Source: Nocardiopsis_B sediminis (GTDB taxonomy: Bacteria; Actinomycetota; Actinomycetes; Streptosporangiales; Streptosporangiaceae). Taken from it: DNA of 64,000 nt. The notes under the pieces are model-generated. The model did not search any database. It was not told where the DNA came from and saw only the letters and a program-made list of their open reading frames with translations. Positions 1 to 8,556 of this stretch are shown one piece after another; the first letter of the stretch is position 1; every line of letters begins with the position of its first letter. The DNA lies in NCBI RefSeq assembly GCF_042650565.1, contig NZ_JBHSBH010000006.1, positions 62,001-126,000 of the forward strand, read 5' to 3'. The translations under genes were made by a program, and so were the position numbers.

Positions 1-528
1 GGTGAGGCGCGTCTCGCGTGTCTCGCCCTGGTGCGTCGAGGCGGGGTCGGCGTCCAGGTAGTGCGGGTTGATCTGGAACGGGACCAGCCCCAGCGTCTCG
101 AACGAGGGCGGCTCGACAATGGGCATGTCGTTGGTCGTGCGCAGCGTCGGCGCCGCGATGTTGGTCCCGGCGCTGGAGCCCATGTAGGGCAGCCCGGCTC
201 CCACCGCATCGCGCAGCGCCGCCATCAGATCGAGCCGCTGCAACGTGTCGACCAGGCGGAAGGTGTTGCCGCCGCCCACGAACACCGCCTGGGCGCCGGC
301 CAGGACCGCGTGCGCCTCGCCGGTCGCCGGGAGCCCGCGCACGCGCAGCCCCCGCGTGGCGAACGCGTCGGCCACGCGCCGGGTGTAGGCCGGCCGGTCG
401 CCGCCCGCGAACGGCACGAAGACGACCTCGTCGCGCTCGCCGAGGAACGCCTCGACCGCCTCCCAGGCGTGGTCGAGGAAGCCGCGGCCGTGGTTGACCG
501 AGTTCGAGAAGAGCAGCAGCTCGGGCAT
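1..528 (-). CDS. pepE: Peptidase E (alpha-aspartyl dipeptidase, family S51), 3' end cut by window edge
   Basis: Family S51 enzymes hydrolyse dipeptides with an N-terminal aspartate in the cytoplasm. The frame is open for 176 codons and leaves the window before a stop; full-length members are about 230 residues. The nucleophile motif GSSAGTN is present, with Ser119 close to Ser120 of the enteric enzyme, and INPHYLD supplies the conserved histidine at about 156. VFVGGGNTF matches the substrate-side loop. The ATG is preceded by AGGAGG at good spacing. It lies 10 bases downstream of the IclR gene on the same strand, so the two are probably cotranscribed, and it sits beside a transporter/racemase operon that may import its substrates. 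The family call is strong; the exact substrate is inferred. Confidence 0.9.
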   Translation of the reverse strand, partial: MPELLLFSNSVNHGRGFLDHAWEAVEAFLGERDEVVFVPFAGGDRPAYTRRVADAFATRGLRVRGLPATGEAHAVLAGAQAVFVGGGNTFRLVDTLQRLDLMAALRDAVGAGLPYMGSSAGTNIAAPTLRTTNDMPIVEPPSFETLGLVPFQINPHYLDADPASTHQGETRETRLT

Positions 529-538
529 GGTCCTCCTA

Positions 539-1408
539 CTACTGGGGATCGGGTTGCCGGGGATCGGGCGTGACGCGCGGGGCGTGGGCGCCGTGCCCCC
601 GCCGCCAGTCGCGCCGCGGGGGTTCGGGGCGGCGGTTGGACAGCAGGCCGGTGAGCTCGTCGGCGGCCGCCAGGAGTCCGTTGAGGTGGTCGGCCAGCTC
701 GTCGTCGTGCGCGGACAGCTTGTTCTCGACCAGCGTGAGCGATCCGACCGGCCGCACACCGCCGAACACCGGGACGGCCAGCGCCCGCGACGAGGAGTCG
801 TACTCGCCCTGCGAAAGGGCGTACCCGGCGACGACCGTCTCGTCGAAGAGCGCCTCGACGCCTTCGGCGTCGACCCGGGTGAGCTCGGAGAACCGGGCCG
901 AGGGCCGCCCGAGGAGGAGCGAACGGCGGTCCCCGGGCTCCAGGAAGGCGAAGTAGGCGCGCGAGGTCGCCCCGGCGTGGGCCGGGTAGAGCTCGTCGAT
1001 GAACGGGTGGGACCGCCGCGGCCCCTCCCGGCCGCTGACGGCGGCGATGCACCGCACGTGCACGCCGTCGGGCACGCAGAACAGGGCGGTGCGGCCGGTC
1101 CCGCGCGCGAGGTCGGCGAGCATCGGCTCCGCCAGCGCCGACAGCCCGCCGGACCGCTCCCACAGCGCGGCCGTGCGCCAGACGGCCGGGCCGATGCTGT
1201 AGCGCCGGGTATCGGGGTCGGCGCGCAGGAACCCCTTCCCGGCGAGCGACGCCAGCAGCCGCTGGGCGGTCGACTTGGACAGGCCGAACTCCTCGGCGAG
1301 TTCGAGCACGCCCCAGCTGGAGCGGAACTCGTCGAAGCTCAGGAGGATGTCGAGGGCGCGGTCGACGGTCTGGAGGGGACCGCGCTCGCCGGTGGGGCCG
1401 ACTGTCAT
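539..1408 (-). CDS. IclR-family transcriptional regulator
   Basis: This 289-residue protein has the IclR layout. An N-terminal winged helix-turn-helix covers about residues 12-75 (LQTVDRALDILLSF, then LSKSTAQRLLASL), and a ligand-binding domain follows to about residue 255. The last 30 residues are basic and proline-rich and look like a family-atypical tail. The ATG has GGTGAGG upstream. The gene is divergent from the OPT transporter operon and immediately upstream of pepE, the usual arrangement for a local regulator. A TCCCA-N5-TGGGA dyad in the divergent intergenic region is a candidate site. The effector is unknown; a peptide or amino-acid derivative is my guess from context. Confidence 0.9.
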   Translation of the reverse strand: MTVGPTGERGPLQTVDRALDILLSFDEFRSSWGVLELAEEFGLSKSTAQRLLASLAGKGFLRADPDTRRYSIGPAVWRTAALWERSGGLSALAEPMLADLARGTGRTALFCVPDGVHVRCIAAVSGREGPRRSHPFIDELYPAHAGATSRAYFAFLEPGDRRSLLLGRPSARFSELTRVDAEGVEALFDETVVAGYALSQGEYDSSSRALAVPVFGGVRPVGSLTLVENKLSAHDDELADHLNGLLAAADELTGLLSNRRPEPPRRDWRRGHGAHAPRVTPDPRQPDPQ

Positions 1409-1474
1409 GCCCTCACCTTAAGACCCTCCCGAATGCCCACATGACGGATCAGTATCCCGAAACATGATTTTAAC

Positions 1475-1489
1475 TCCCAGATAGTGGGA
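1475..1489. promoter_or_regulatory. Candidate operator for the IclR regulator
   Basis: A perfect 5-bp inverted repeat, TCCCA-GATAG-TGGGA, lies in the 218-bp divergent region between the IclR gene and the OPT transporter, in a locally AT-rich patch (about 1455-1497). The heptamer GAAACAT also occurs on both sides. Position and symmetry suit a regulator-binding site; no binding evidence exists. Confidence 0.4.
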
Positions 1490-1626
1490 AACATTTGCCG
1501 CCGGGCCGAACCGGGATGCACCCTGTCATTGCGTCGTCGAAAGCCTGTGACCTGCTGTTTCCCGGCGCGTTCTCCCGCAGGAGTGCTCCGTCCCCGCGGA
1601 CGCAGCCGGTCCCCCGGAGGTTGACC

Positions 1627-3276
1627 ATGCCATCGCCCGCCCCTGGTTCCGCGCCGACGGAACACGGCCCCGGGCCGACGCGGCACCCGCGCGCGCTCGA
1701 ACCCCTCGTCGTCGCCGTCACCGTCCTGGTGAGCATCCTCGGCGCCGCCATCGGGATCCACATGATCACCACCCTCGGGGTCTCGCCCAACACCAGCGTC
1801 ATCGGCGCCGTCATCGCCATGCTCATCGGCCGGGCCGGGCTGCTCGGCCTCCGCTCGATGCGCGACACCAACCGGCAGAACCTCATCCAGACGTCGATCT
1901 CCGGCGCCACGTTCGCCGCGGCCAACGCCCTGCTCACCCCGATCGCGATCCCGTTCCTGTTCGGCCGCCCCGAGCTGGTCTGGCCCATGCTGCTGGGCGC
2001 GTCGATCGGCCTGGTGATCGACGCCCTCATCCTGTACAAGGCGTTCGGCTCCCGGTTCCTGCCCGCCGACGCCGCCTGGCCGCCCGGTGTCGCGGCCGCC
2101 GAGACCATCAAGGCCGGCGACCGCGGCGGCCGCCAGGCCGCCCTCCTGGTCGGGGGCGGGGTCGTGGGGGTCGGCGCCTCCTTCCTCGGCCTGCCCATGT
2201 CCGCGGCCGGCGTCGCGATGATCGGCAACATCTGGTCGCTGCTGATGTTCGCCGTCGGCCTGCTGATCTCGCAGTACGTGCCGATCCTGTTCGACTTCGA
2301 CCTCGCCGGGCACTACGTCCCGCACGGTGTCATGATCGGCGCGGGCGTCGTCGCCCTCGCCCAGATCGTCGTCATCCTCGCCGGACGCCAGAGCAAGCGC
2401 GAGGCCGACCGCGAAGCCGCGCGCGCCGTCGCCGCACAGGACGACCCCTCGCTCGCCTACACCGTGACCCGGGGACAGCTGGGCAGGGTCCTGGGCTCGG
2501 GCTACGCCCTCTTCGTCCTCGGCGCCGTGGTCCTCGCCGTCACCGGCGGGGTGTGGGCGGACCTGCCCTGGTGGGGCGTCATCGGCTTCGTCCTGTTCGC
2601 CGGCGTCGCCGCCCTCGTCCACGAGCTCATCGTCGGCCTGGCGGCCATGCACGCCGGCTGGTTCCCCGCCTTCGCCGTCACCCTGATCTTCCTCATCCTC
2701 GGGCTGGCACTGGGGATCCCCGCGATCCCGCTCGCCCTCCTGGTCGGCTACTGCGCCGCCACCGGCCCGGCGTTCGCCGACATGGGCTACGACTTCAAGG
2801 CCGGCTGGATCCTGCGCCGCGACCGCCGCCCCTACACCGCCTTCGAGCTCGACGGCCGCCGCCAGCAGCTGCTGTCGTCGATGATCGGCTTCGCCGTCGC
2901 CATCGGCATGGTGGCCCTCCTGTGGCGCGGCCTGTTCGAGGGCGGCGCCATCCCGCCCACCGCCGTCGTCTACGCCGACACCATCAAGGCCGGCCTCACC
3001 GACCCCGGCGTGCTCGTCCAGCTCGTCCTGTGGGCGATCCCCGGCGCCCTCATCCAGCTCCTCGGCGGCCCCGGGCGCCAGATGGGCGTCCTGCTGGCCA
3101 CCGGCCTGCTCATCGCCACCCCCAACGCCGGCTGGCTCGTCCTCGCCGCCCTCGCGATCCGCATCGCCTGGCAGCGTTACCGCGGCGAGCAGGGCGAACA
3201 GGAGATCGGGCTCGTCGGCGCGGGCCTCATCGCCGGCGACTCGATCTACTCCGTCGGCACCATCTTCAACCGCTGA
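1627..3276 (+). CDS. OPT/YSL-family oligopeptide transporter
   Basis: This 549-residue polytopic membrane protein has about a dozen hydrophobic segments. It resembles the prokaryotic oligopeptide transporter (OPT) family, whose members are secondary carriers for small peptides or peptide-like siderophores. The segments NLIQTSISGATFAAANAL and AAWPPGVAAAETIKAGDRGG match the conserved OPT signature regions, and the 'ADTIKAGLTDPG' motif recurs near residue 455. The frame is open from further upstream, but ATG 1627 has GGAGG at seven bases and gives a normal short cytoplasmic N-terminus, so I start there. It is followed after 16 bases by the AroM-like gene and is the first gene of the four-gene operon. 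The substrate is unknown. Confidence 0.88.
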   Translation: MPSPAPGSAPTEHGPGPTRHPRALEPLVVAVTVLVSILGAAIGIHMITTLGVSPNTSVIGAVIAMLIGRAGLLGLRSMRDTNRQNLIQTSISGATFAAANALLTPIAIPFLFGRPELVWPMLLGASIGLVIDALILYKAFGSRFLPADAAWPPGVAAAETIKAGDRGGRQAALLVGGGVVGVGASFLGLPMSAAGVAMIGNIWSLLMFAVGLLISQYVPILFDFDLAGHYVPHGVMIGAGVVALAQIVVILAGRQSKREADREAARAVAAQDDPSLAYTVTRGQLGRVLGSGYALFVLGAVVLAVTGGVWADLPWWGVIGFVLFAGVAALVHELIVGLAAMHAGWFPAFAVTLIFLILGLALGIPAIPLALLVGYCAATGPAFADMGYDFKAGWILRRDRRPYTAFELDGRRQQLLSSMIGFAVAIGMVALLWRGLFEGGAIPPTAVVYADTIKAGLTDPGVLVQLVLWAIPGALIQLLGGPGRQMGVLLATGLLIATPNAGWLVLAALAIRIAWQRYRGEQGEQEIGLVGAGLIAGDSIYSVGTIFNR

Positions 3277-3292
3277 CCCGAGGAAGGCACCG

Positions 3293-4000
3293 ATGACCCG
3301 GCTCGGCATCATCACCATCGGCCAGGCGCCCCGCACGGACCTGACCCCCGAGATCGCCGCCCTGCTGCCCGGCGTCGGCATCGTCGAGCGCGGGGTGCTC
3401 GACGGGTTCTCCCACGGAGAGATCGCCGCGCACCCGCCCGCTCCGGGCGACCACGCCCTCACCACCCGGCTCGCCGACGGCTCGTCCGTCGTCATCGGGG
3501 AATCCTTCGTCATGGCCCGGCTGCCCGGGACCATCGCCGCACTGGAGCCCGGCGTCGACGCTGTCCTGCTGGGCTGCACCGGCGGGTTCCCCGCCCTGGA
3601 GCACACCAAGCCGCTGTTCGTCCCGGACCGCATGATCGCCCTGGGCGCCGCCGCGCTCTCCGGCGACACCGGGACCGTCGGCGTCATCTGCCCGCTGGCC
3701 GAGCAGCAGCAGGACACGGTCCGCAAGTTCGCCCGCCACCTGGCCCCGGGCGCCCGCGTCGTCACCGATGCGTGCTCGCCCTACACGGGGACCCCCGGCG
3801 AACTCGCCGCCGCCGCCCGCCGGCTCGCCGCACAGGGCGCCGACGTCCTGGCCCTCGACTGCATCGGCTACACCGAGGACATGCGGGCGCAGGCCGCCGC
3901 GGCCGCGCGCCTGCCCGTCGTCCTGGCCCGCTCCGTCTCCGCCCGGCTCGCCGCAGAGGCCCTGGACTCCCGCCGCGCCTGGACGGAGGGCGCCGCGTGA
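3293..4000 (+). CDS. AroM family protein
   Basis: This 235-residue cytoplasmic protein belongs to the AroM family, whose biochemical function is not established. The diagnostic start LGIITIGQAPRTD is followed by LLPGVGIVERGVLDG. Two Cys motifs, LLGCTGGFP (about residue 88) and LALDCIGYT (about 193), are arranged like the paired cysteines of Asp/Glu racemase-type folds. That makes a racemase-like active site plausible, but this is inference. The start ATG follows GAGGAA. Its stop overlaps the start of the downstream racemase gene by four bases, so the two are translationally coupled. Confidence 0.88.
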   Translation: MTRLGIITIGQAPRTDLTPEIAALLPGVGIVERGVLDGFSHGEIAAHPPAPGDHALTTRLADGSSVVIGESFVMARLPGTIAALEPGVDAVLLGCTGGFPALEHTKPLFVPDRMIALGAAALSGDTGTVGVICPLAEQQQDTVRKFARHLAPGARVVTDACSPYTGTPGELAAAARRLAAQGADVLALDCIGYTEDMRAQAAAAARLPVVLARSVSARLAAEALDSRRAWTEGAA

Positions 4001-4638
4001 AGATCGGCGTCATCCGCGTCGTCACCACCGCCGACCACGACGACCTCAACGCCCACGGCCGCGTGATCGAGGACGAGCTCGGCGCGGCCACCGTCTCGCG
4101 CTGCATCCCCGGCCAGCCCCGGGGCGTCCACGACGCGCCGAGCTTCGACCTGGCGGCGGGCAAGGTCGCCGACCTCGCCGTCCGGATGGAGCGCGAGGAC
4201 GCCGTCGACGCGCTGCTGATCAGCTGCGCCGCCGACCCCGGACTGGACCTGGCCCGCGACCGCGTCCGCATCCCGGTGATCGGGGCCGGATCCGCCGCCG
4301 CGGCCCGCGCCCTGGAACTCGGCGAACGCGTCGGCGTCCTCGACCTCACCGCCGATACCCCGCAGTCGGTCACCTCGGTGCTCGACGGCCGCCGGGTCGC
4401 CGCCCTCGTGCCCGAGGGGGTCACACAGACCCACCACCTGCGCACCGACAGCGGGCGGGCCGCCTCGGTACGCGCGGCGCACCGGCTCATCGCAATGGGA
4501 GCCGACACCATCATGTTCGCCTGCACCGGGATGACCACCATCGGGCTGGCCGCCCTGCTCCGCGCCCGGGTCGAGGTCCCCATCGTCGACGCCGTGCGCG
4601 CCGGCGGCGCGGCCGCCGTTGCGGCCGCCCGCGCCTGA
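3997..4638 (+). CDS. Asp/Glu/hydantoin racemase family protein
   Basis: This 213-residue protein starts at a GTG that overlaps the AroM stop as GTGA. The start VKIGVIRVVT, the first cysteine in LLISCAADPGL (about residue 75) and the second in FACTGMTTIG (about 171) match the two-cysteine, cofactor-independent racemase superfamily. In that family one Cys removes the alpha-proton and the other returns it. It is slightly shorter than most hydantoin racemases (about 230-245 residues). In context it could invert an amino acid or a cyclic derivative imported by the OPT carrier. The superfamily is clear; the substrate is not. Confidence 0.83.
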   Translation: MKIGVIRVVTTADHDDLNAHGRVIEDELGAATVSRCIPGQPRGVHDAPSFDLAAGKVADLAVRMEREDAVDALLISCAADPGLDLARDRVRIPVIGAGSAAAARALELGERVGVLDLTADTPQSVTSVLDGRRVAALVPEGVTQTHHLRTDSGRAASVRAAHRLIAMGADTIMFACTGMTTIGLAALLRARVEVPIVDAVRAGGAAAVAAARA

Positions 4639-4673
4639 AACACCCACCGATACCGCCTTTGGAGGCACACCCC

Positions 4674-5624
4674 ATGTCCTGGAGCCACGTCATCAGCGCC
4701 TACGACCTGCTGGACACCCCCGCGGCGAGCGGAGAGGCCGTCGCCGCCCACTGGCGCGCGCACGGCGCCGGCGACGGCGAGGTCGTGGTCGAGACGGTCA
4801 CCGGCAACGGGGGAGCCACCGACTTCGTCCGCCTGACCATCCCCGGCGTCGACGGCGCCACGCGGGGCGGCGGCGCGCCCACGCTCGGCATCCTCGGCCG
4901 CCTCGGCGGGCTCGGCGCCCGGCCCGAGCAGATCGGGTTCGTCAGCGACGGCGACGGGGCCCTGACCGCGGTCGCGGCCGGCGCGAAGCTCCTCGACATG
5001 CGCCGGAAGGGGGACGTGCTCGACGGCGACGTCGTCATCGCCACCCACATCGATCCCGACGCCCCCACCCAGCCGCACGACCCGGTCCCGTTCATGGGCT
5101 CCGTGGTCGACCAGGACGTCAGCAACGACCACGAGGTCCTGCCGGCCATGGACGCGATCCTCTCCGTCGACACGACCAAGGGCAACCGGATCTGCAACCA
5201 CCGCGGCATCGCGATCACCCCCGCGGTCGCCGACGGCTGGATCCTGCGCGTCCCCGACACGCTGCTGGACATCCTGTCGCGCACCACCGGCCTGCCGCCG
5301 GTCGTCATGCCGCTGACCATGCAGGACATCACGCCCTACGGCAACGGCGTCTACCACGTGAACTCGATCCTCCAGCCGGCCACGGCCACCGCCGCACCCG
5401 TTGTCGGCGTCGCGATCGTCACCGAGAGCGCGGTGGCCGGCTCGGCAACGGGCGCCACGGACCTGCACACCGTCGAGTCCGCGGTGCGCTTCGTGATCGA
5501 GACCGCCAAGGACTACGGACGCGGCATCGCCGCCTTCACCGACCCAGCCGAGGCCGAGCTGCTGAAGACCCTCTACGGCACCATGTCCCACCTGCGCGGA
5601 GCGACGGCCGCACCCGCGTCCTGA
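4674..5624 (+). CDS. DUF1177 family protein
   Basis: This 316-residue protein resembles the uncharacterised DUF1177 family (start SWSHVISAYDLLDTP). Conserved-looking acidic and histidine motifs include GFVSDGDGALTAVAAGAKLL, IATHIDPDAPTQPHDP, GSVVDQDVSNDHEVLPAMD and SVDTTKGNRICNHRG. The pattern of Asp and His residues suggests a metal-dependent hydrolase or deacylase fold, but I infer this only from residue types. The ATG has GGAGG at nine bases. It is the last gene of the OPT operon and converges on the rhamnosidase gene across 130 bases. It may act on the product of the AroM or racemase step. Confidence 0.85.
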   Translation: MSWSHVISAYDLLDTPAASGEAVAAHWRAHGAGDGEVVVETVTGNGGATDFVRLTIPGVDGATRGGGAPTLGILGRLGGLGARPEQIGFVSDGDGALTAVAAGAKLLDMRRKGDVLDGDVVIATHIDPDAPTQPHDPVPFMGSVVDQDVSNDHEVLPAMDAILSVDTTKGNRICNHRGIAITPAVADGWILRVPDTLLDILSRTTGLPPVVMPLTMQDITPYGNGVYHVNSILQPATATAAPVVGVAIVTESAVAGSATGATDLHTVESAVRFVIETAKDYGRGIAAFTDPAEAELLKTLYGTMSHLRGATAAPAS

Positions 5625-5754
5625 CCCCGGTGCTCAGAAGCGGACCTCGCTCATCAGCGACACGGTGGCCGTGGGGGCCGTCGCCCGGTGACGCCCCCCG
5701 CCTGCTGTGCATGCGGGGGCACGTCGTCCTCCGGGAGAACACGCCCCGACGTTC

Positions 5755-8556
5755 CTAGGCACTGGGCAGGGCCGCGAGCGCCTTCTCGACGGCGTCGAGC
5801 ACGGTGAGCGGGGCCTTGCTGAGCGGATCGCGCAGGGTGCGGCCGGGCGTCCAGCGGGTGGTGCCCCGCAACGCGGCGGCCCGTTCGGGGTCCAGGGACC
5901 GGACCGCCGCGAGGACCGCCCGGTAGGCCTCGGGGTCGTCGACCACGGTGACCAGGTCGCTGTCGAGCCCCAGGGCGGAGCGCGTGCGGCGCGGGCGCGC
6001 ATGGCGCTCGGTCCAGCCGTGCACCCCGCTGCCCACGTCGTACTCCGCGCCGGACGGCAGCCGGACGGCCGCGCGCGCGTTCGGCGGTACCTCGGCCCGG
6101 AACTCCACGGTGCCGCCGTCCCGCCGCCAGCCCGCATACGCGCGGCCGTAGGGGGTGTCGTGCCAGGCCGCGGCGTCGTCGAGCGCGTCGAGCAGGACGG
6201 GCGCGACGCGGATGCGCCGGTACCCGGGGGCGGCCGGTGCGAGCCCGGCCACCCGCCGGTGCAGCCAGTCGGCCACGCCGCCGAGCGCGTAGTGGTTGAA
6301 CGACGTCATCTGCCCCGGGTTGATCGACCCGTCCTCGAGCATGGAGTCCCAGCGCTCCCAGACCGTCGTGGCGCCCATGGTCACGGGGTACAGCCAGGAC
6401 GGGCACTCGGTCTGGGTGAGCAGGCGCGACGCGGCATCCGCGTGCCCGGTCTCCACCAGCGCCTCGCAGACCAGTGGGGTGCCGACGAAGCCGGTGGCGA
6501 TGTGGTAACCGTGGGCGCGGACGAGGTCGCGCAGCCGCCGCCCCATCGCCGCCCTCTGCTGCCCGTCGGCCGCGAGCCCGAACGCGATCGCCAGGGCGTA
6601 GGCGGTCGGCGCGTCCGACATCATGCGACCGCCGGGCGTGATGTAGGCGGCGCGGAAGGCGCCGGCGATCCGCCCGGCCAGCCCGGCGTAATGACGGGCG
6701 TCGGCGTCGCGGCCCAGGAGCGCGGCGGCGCGCGATGTGAGCTGCGCCGAACGGAAGAAGTAGGCCGTGGCAACGATCCCGGCATCGGTCTTCGCCCGTC
6801 CGGGCAGGTCGGGCGGTGCATCGGGGTCGAGCCAGTCACCGAACTGCACGCCCCCTTCCCACAGCAGCCCCTCGCCCGCCCGCTCGCCGACCACGTCGAC
6901 CCACCGCGCCATCGCGTCGAAGCACGCGCGCAGCGCCTCGGTGTCCGCGTAGCGCTCGTGCAGCACGCCCGGCACCACGCTGATCGCGTCCCCCCACGCC
7001 GCCACCGGTTCGGACAACCCCGGGACCTGGGGGATCACCGCCGGGACGACCATCGGCACGACGCCGTCCGCCGCACGCTGCTCCAGGACGACGTCGCGCA
7101 GCCAGGACCGGAGAAAGCCGTCGCAGTCGTAGAGGAAGGCGGCGGTCGGCGCGAACACCTGGATGTCCCCCGTCCAGCCCAGCCGCTCGTCCCGCTGCGG
7201 GCAGTCCGTCGGGACCGACAGGAAGTTGCCGCGCATGCCCCAGACCACGTTGTCGTGGAAGCGTTGCAGCAGCTCGTGGCCTGTCGTGAACCCCCCGGTC
7301 CGGGGCATGTCCGTGTGGATCACCTCGGCCGTGACCGCGGACGCGGCGAAGTCGCCCGGCCAGCCGCCGACCTCGACGTAGCGGAACCCGTGGAAGGTCC
7401 ACGACGGCGCCCACGTCTCCTCGCCGTCGCCGCGCAGTGTGTAGCGGTCGGTCGCGGCGGCGTTGCGCAGCGGCCGGGTGCCGAGCTCCCCGTCCTCCAG
7501 CACCTCGGCATGGCGCAGGGTGACGGTGTGTCCGGCCGGTCCGCCGACCGTGATCCGCACGCGGCCGACCAGGTTCTGGCCGAAGTCGAGGACCGTCCGG
7601 CCCGCGGGCGTGGTCAGGACCTGCCGCACGTTCAGCCGCTCGGTCACGCGCACCGGCGGGCCCGAACGCGGCTCGGGGAGCACGTCGGGGACCTCGGCGA
7701 GGACCGCCGGGAGCCAGGCCGCGTCCGCGAAACCGGGGCGCGCCCAGCCGTTCTCGTGCAGCCGCGCGTCGTAGGTCTCGCCCTGGTAGATGCCGGACTC
7801 CACGACCGGGCCGTGCCCCCACCGCCAGTCGCCGCCGGTGGCGACGGTGTCCGTTGTGCCGTCCTCATACTCGATCACGAGCTGGGCGGCGGCCGCCGGG
7901 TCGCCCTGGTAGAACCTGCGCGCCGCGTCGCGGAACCCGAAGCGCTCGGTGTACCAGCCGCCGGCCAGCTCGATGCCGAACGCGTTGCGGCCCGGGCGCA
8001 GGAGCGCCGTCACGTCGTTGACGTCGAAGGTGAGGCGCCACTGGTAGCTGGTCCACCCGGGCTTCAGCTCCGCGTCGTCTGCGGGCGCGCCGTTGATCCG
8101 CGCGTCGTAGACGCCGAACGCCGTCGCGTACAGCAGCGCCCGGCGCACCCGGCCGCGCACGGTGAACTCGGTGCGCAGCCGGTGCGGCCGCTCCGAACCG
8201 GACCCGATGAAGCGGGCCCGCCAGCCGCCGGGCCCGAGGAAGCCGGCGGTCGCCTCGGCGGGCTCGCCCCACCCCGAGGCCGAACCGTCGGCGCCCCGGA
8301 CCCGCACGCGGACCTGCACCTGCTCCCGCGGCTCCAGCGGCGCGAACGGCCACGGGACGAGGACCGAGTCGCCGCCCGCCACGTGTGCGGTCTCCCGCGC
8401 GCCGCCGCCCCGGACGACCTCGATGTCCGCGCCGGCCTGGGCCCAGTCGCGCGCCGGGGTCGCCGTCCGCCAGGACAGCGCGGGACGCGGATCGGGGACG
8501 AAGGGCTCGGCGTCGAGGCCGATCCGCGGCCGGCCGGCGATCGGGTCCGGCGTCAT
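5755..8556 (-). CDS. Alpha-L-rhamnosidase (GH78)
   Basis: This 933-residue enzyme removes terminal alpha-L-rhamnose from glycosides. N-terminal beta-sandwich and carbohydrate-binding modules (about 1-330, including YATAFGVYDARINGAP and GGWYTERFGFRDA) precede the (alpha/alpha)6 catalytic domain. That domain carries the GH78 hallmark DCPQRDERLGWTGD and later WERWDSMLEDGSINPGQM. A C-terminal beta domain (VPPNARAAVRLPSG) follows, plus about 90 extra residues after the usual GH78 end, which look like a small helical add-on (DPEAYRAVLAAVRSLDPE). There is no signal peptide, so the enzyme is probably cytoplasmic and needs imported substrate. Its ATG overlaps the MFS stop as ATGA, so both are in one operon read from the LacI-operator region. 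Confidence 0.93.
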   Translation of the reverse strand: MTPDPIAGRPRIGLDAEPFVPDPRPALSWRTATPARDWAQAGADIEVVRGGGARETAHVAGGDSVLVPWPFAPLEPREQVQVRVRVRGADGSASGWGEPAEATAGFLGPGGWRARFIGSGSERPHRLRTEFTVRGRVRRALLYATAFGVYDARINGAPADDAELKPGWTSYQWRLTFDVNDVTALLRPGRNAFGIELAGGWYTERFGFRDAARRFYQGDPAAAAQLVIEYEDGTTDTVATGGDWRWGHGPVVESGIYQGETYDARLHENGWARPGFADAAWLPAVLAEVPDVLPEPRSGPPVRVTERLNVRQVLTTPAGRTVLDFGQNLVGRVRITVGGPAGHTVTLRHAEVLEDGELGTRPLRNAAATDRYTLRGDGEETWAPSWTFHGFRYVEVGGWPGDFAASAVTAEVIHTDMPRTGGFTTGHELLQRFHDNVVWGMRGNFLSVPTDCPQRDERLGWTGDIQVFAPTAAFLYDCDGFLRSWLRDVVLEQRAADGVVPMVVPAVIPQVPGLSEPVAAWGDAISVVPGVLHERYADTEALRACFDAMARWVDVVGERAGEGLLWEGGVQFGDWLDPDAPPDLPGRAKTDAGIVATAYFFRSAQLTSRAAALLGRDADARHYAGLAGRIAGAFRAAYITPGGRMMSDAPTAYALAIAFGLAADGQQRAAMGRRLRDLVRAHGYHIATGFVGTPLVCEALVETGHADAASRLLTQTECPSWLYPVTMGATTVWERWDSMLEDGSINPGQMTSFNHYALGGVADWLHRRVAGLAPAAPGYRRIRVAPVLLDALDDAAAWHDTPYGRAYAGWRRDGGTVEFRAEVPPNARAAVRLPSGAEYDVGSGVHGWTERHARPRRTRSALGLDSDLVTVVDDPEAYRAVLAAVRSLDPERAAALRGTTRWTPGRTLRDPLSKAPLTVLDAVEKALAALPSA

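Noticed and set aside
1405..3765. Long open frame antisense to the OPT and AroM genes
   Set aside because: It is a GC-skew shadow: composition is dominated by Asp/Glu/Gly/Arg, there is no domain and no ribosome site, and the plus-strand genes have clear families.
3762..5591. Long leftward frame opposite the racemase and DUF1177 genes
   Set aside because: It lacks a domain pattern and ribosome site and overlaps two well-supported genes completely.
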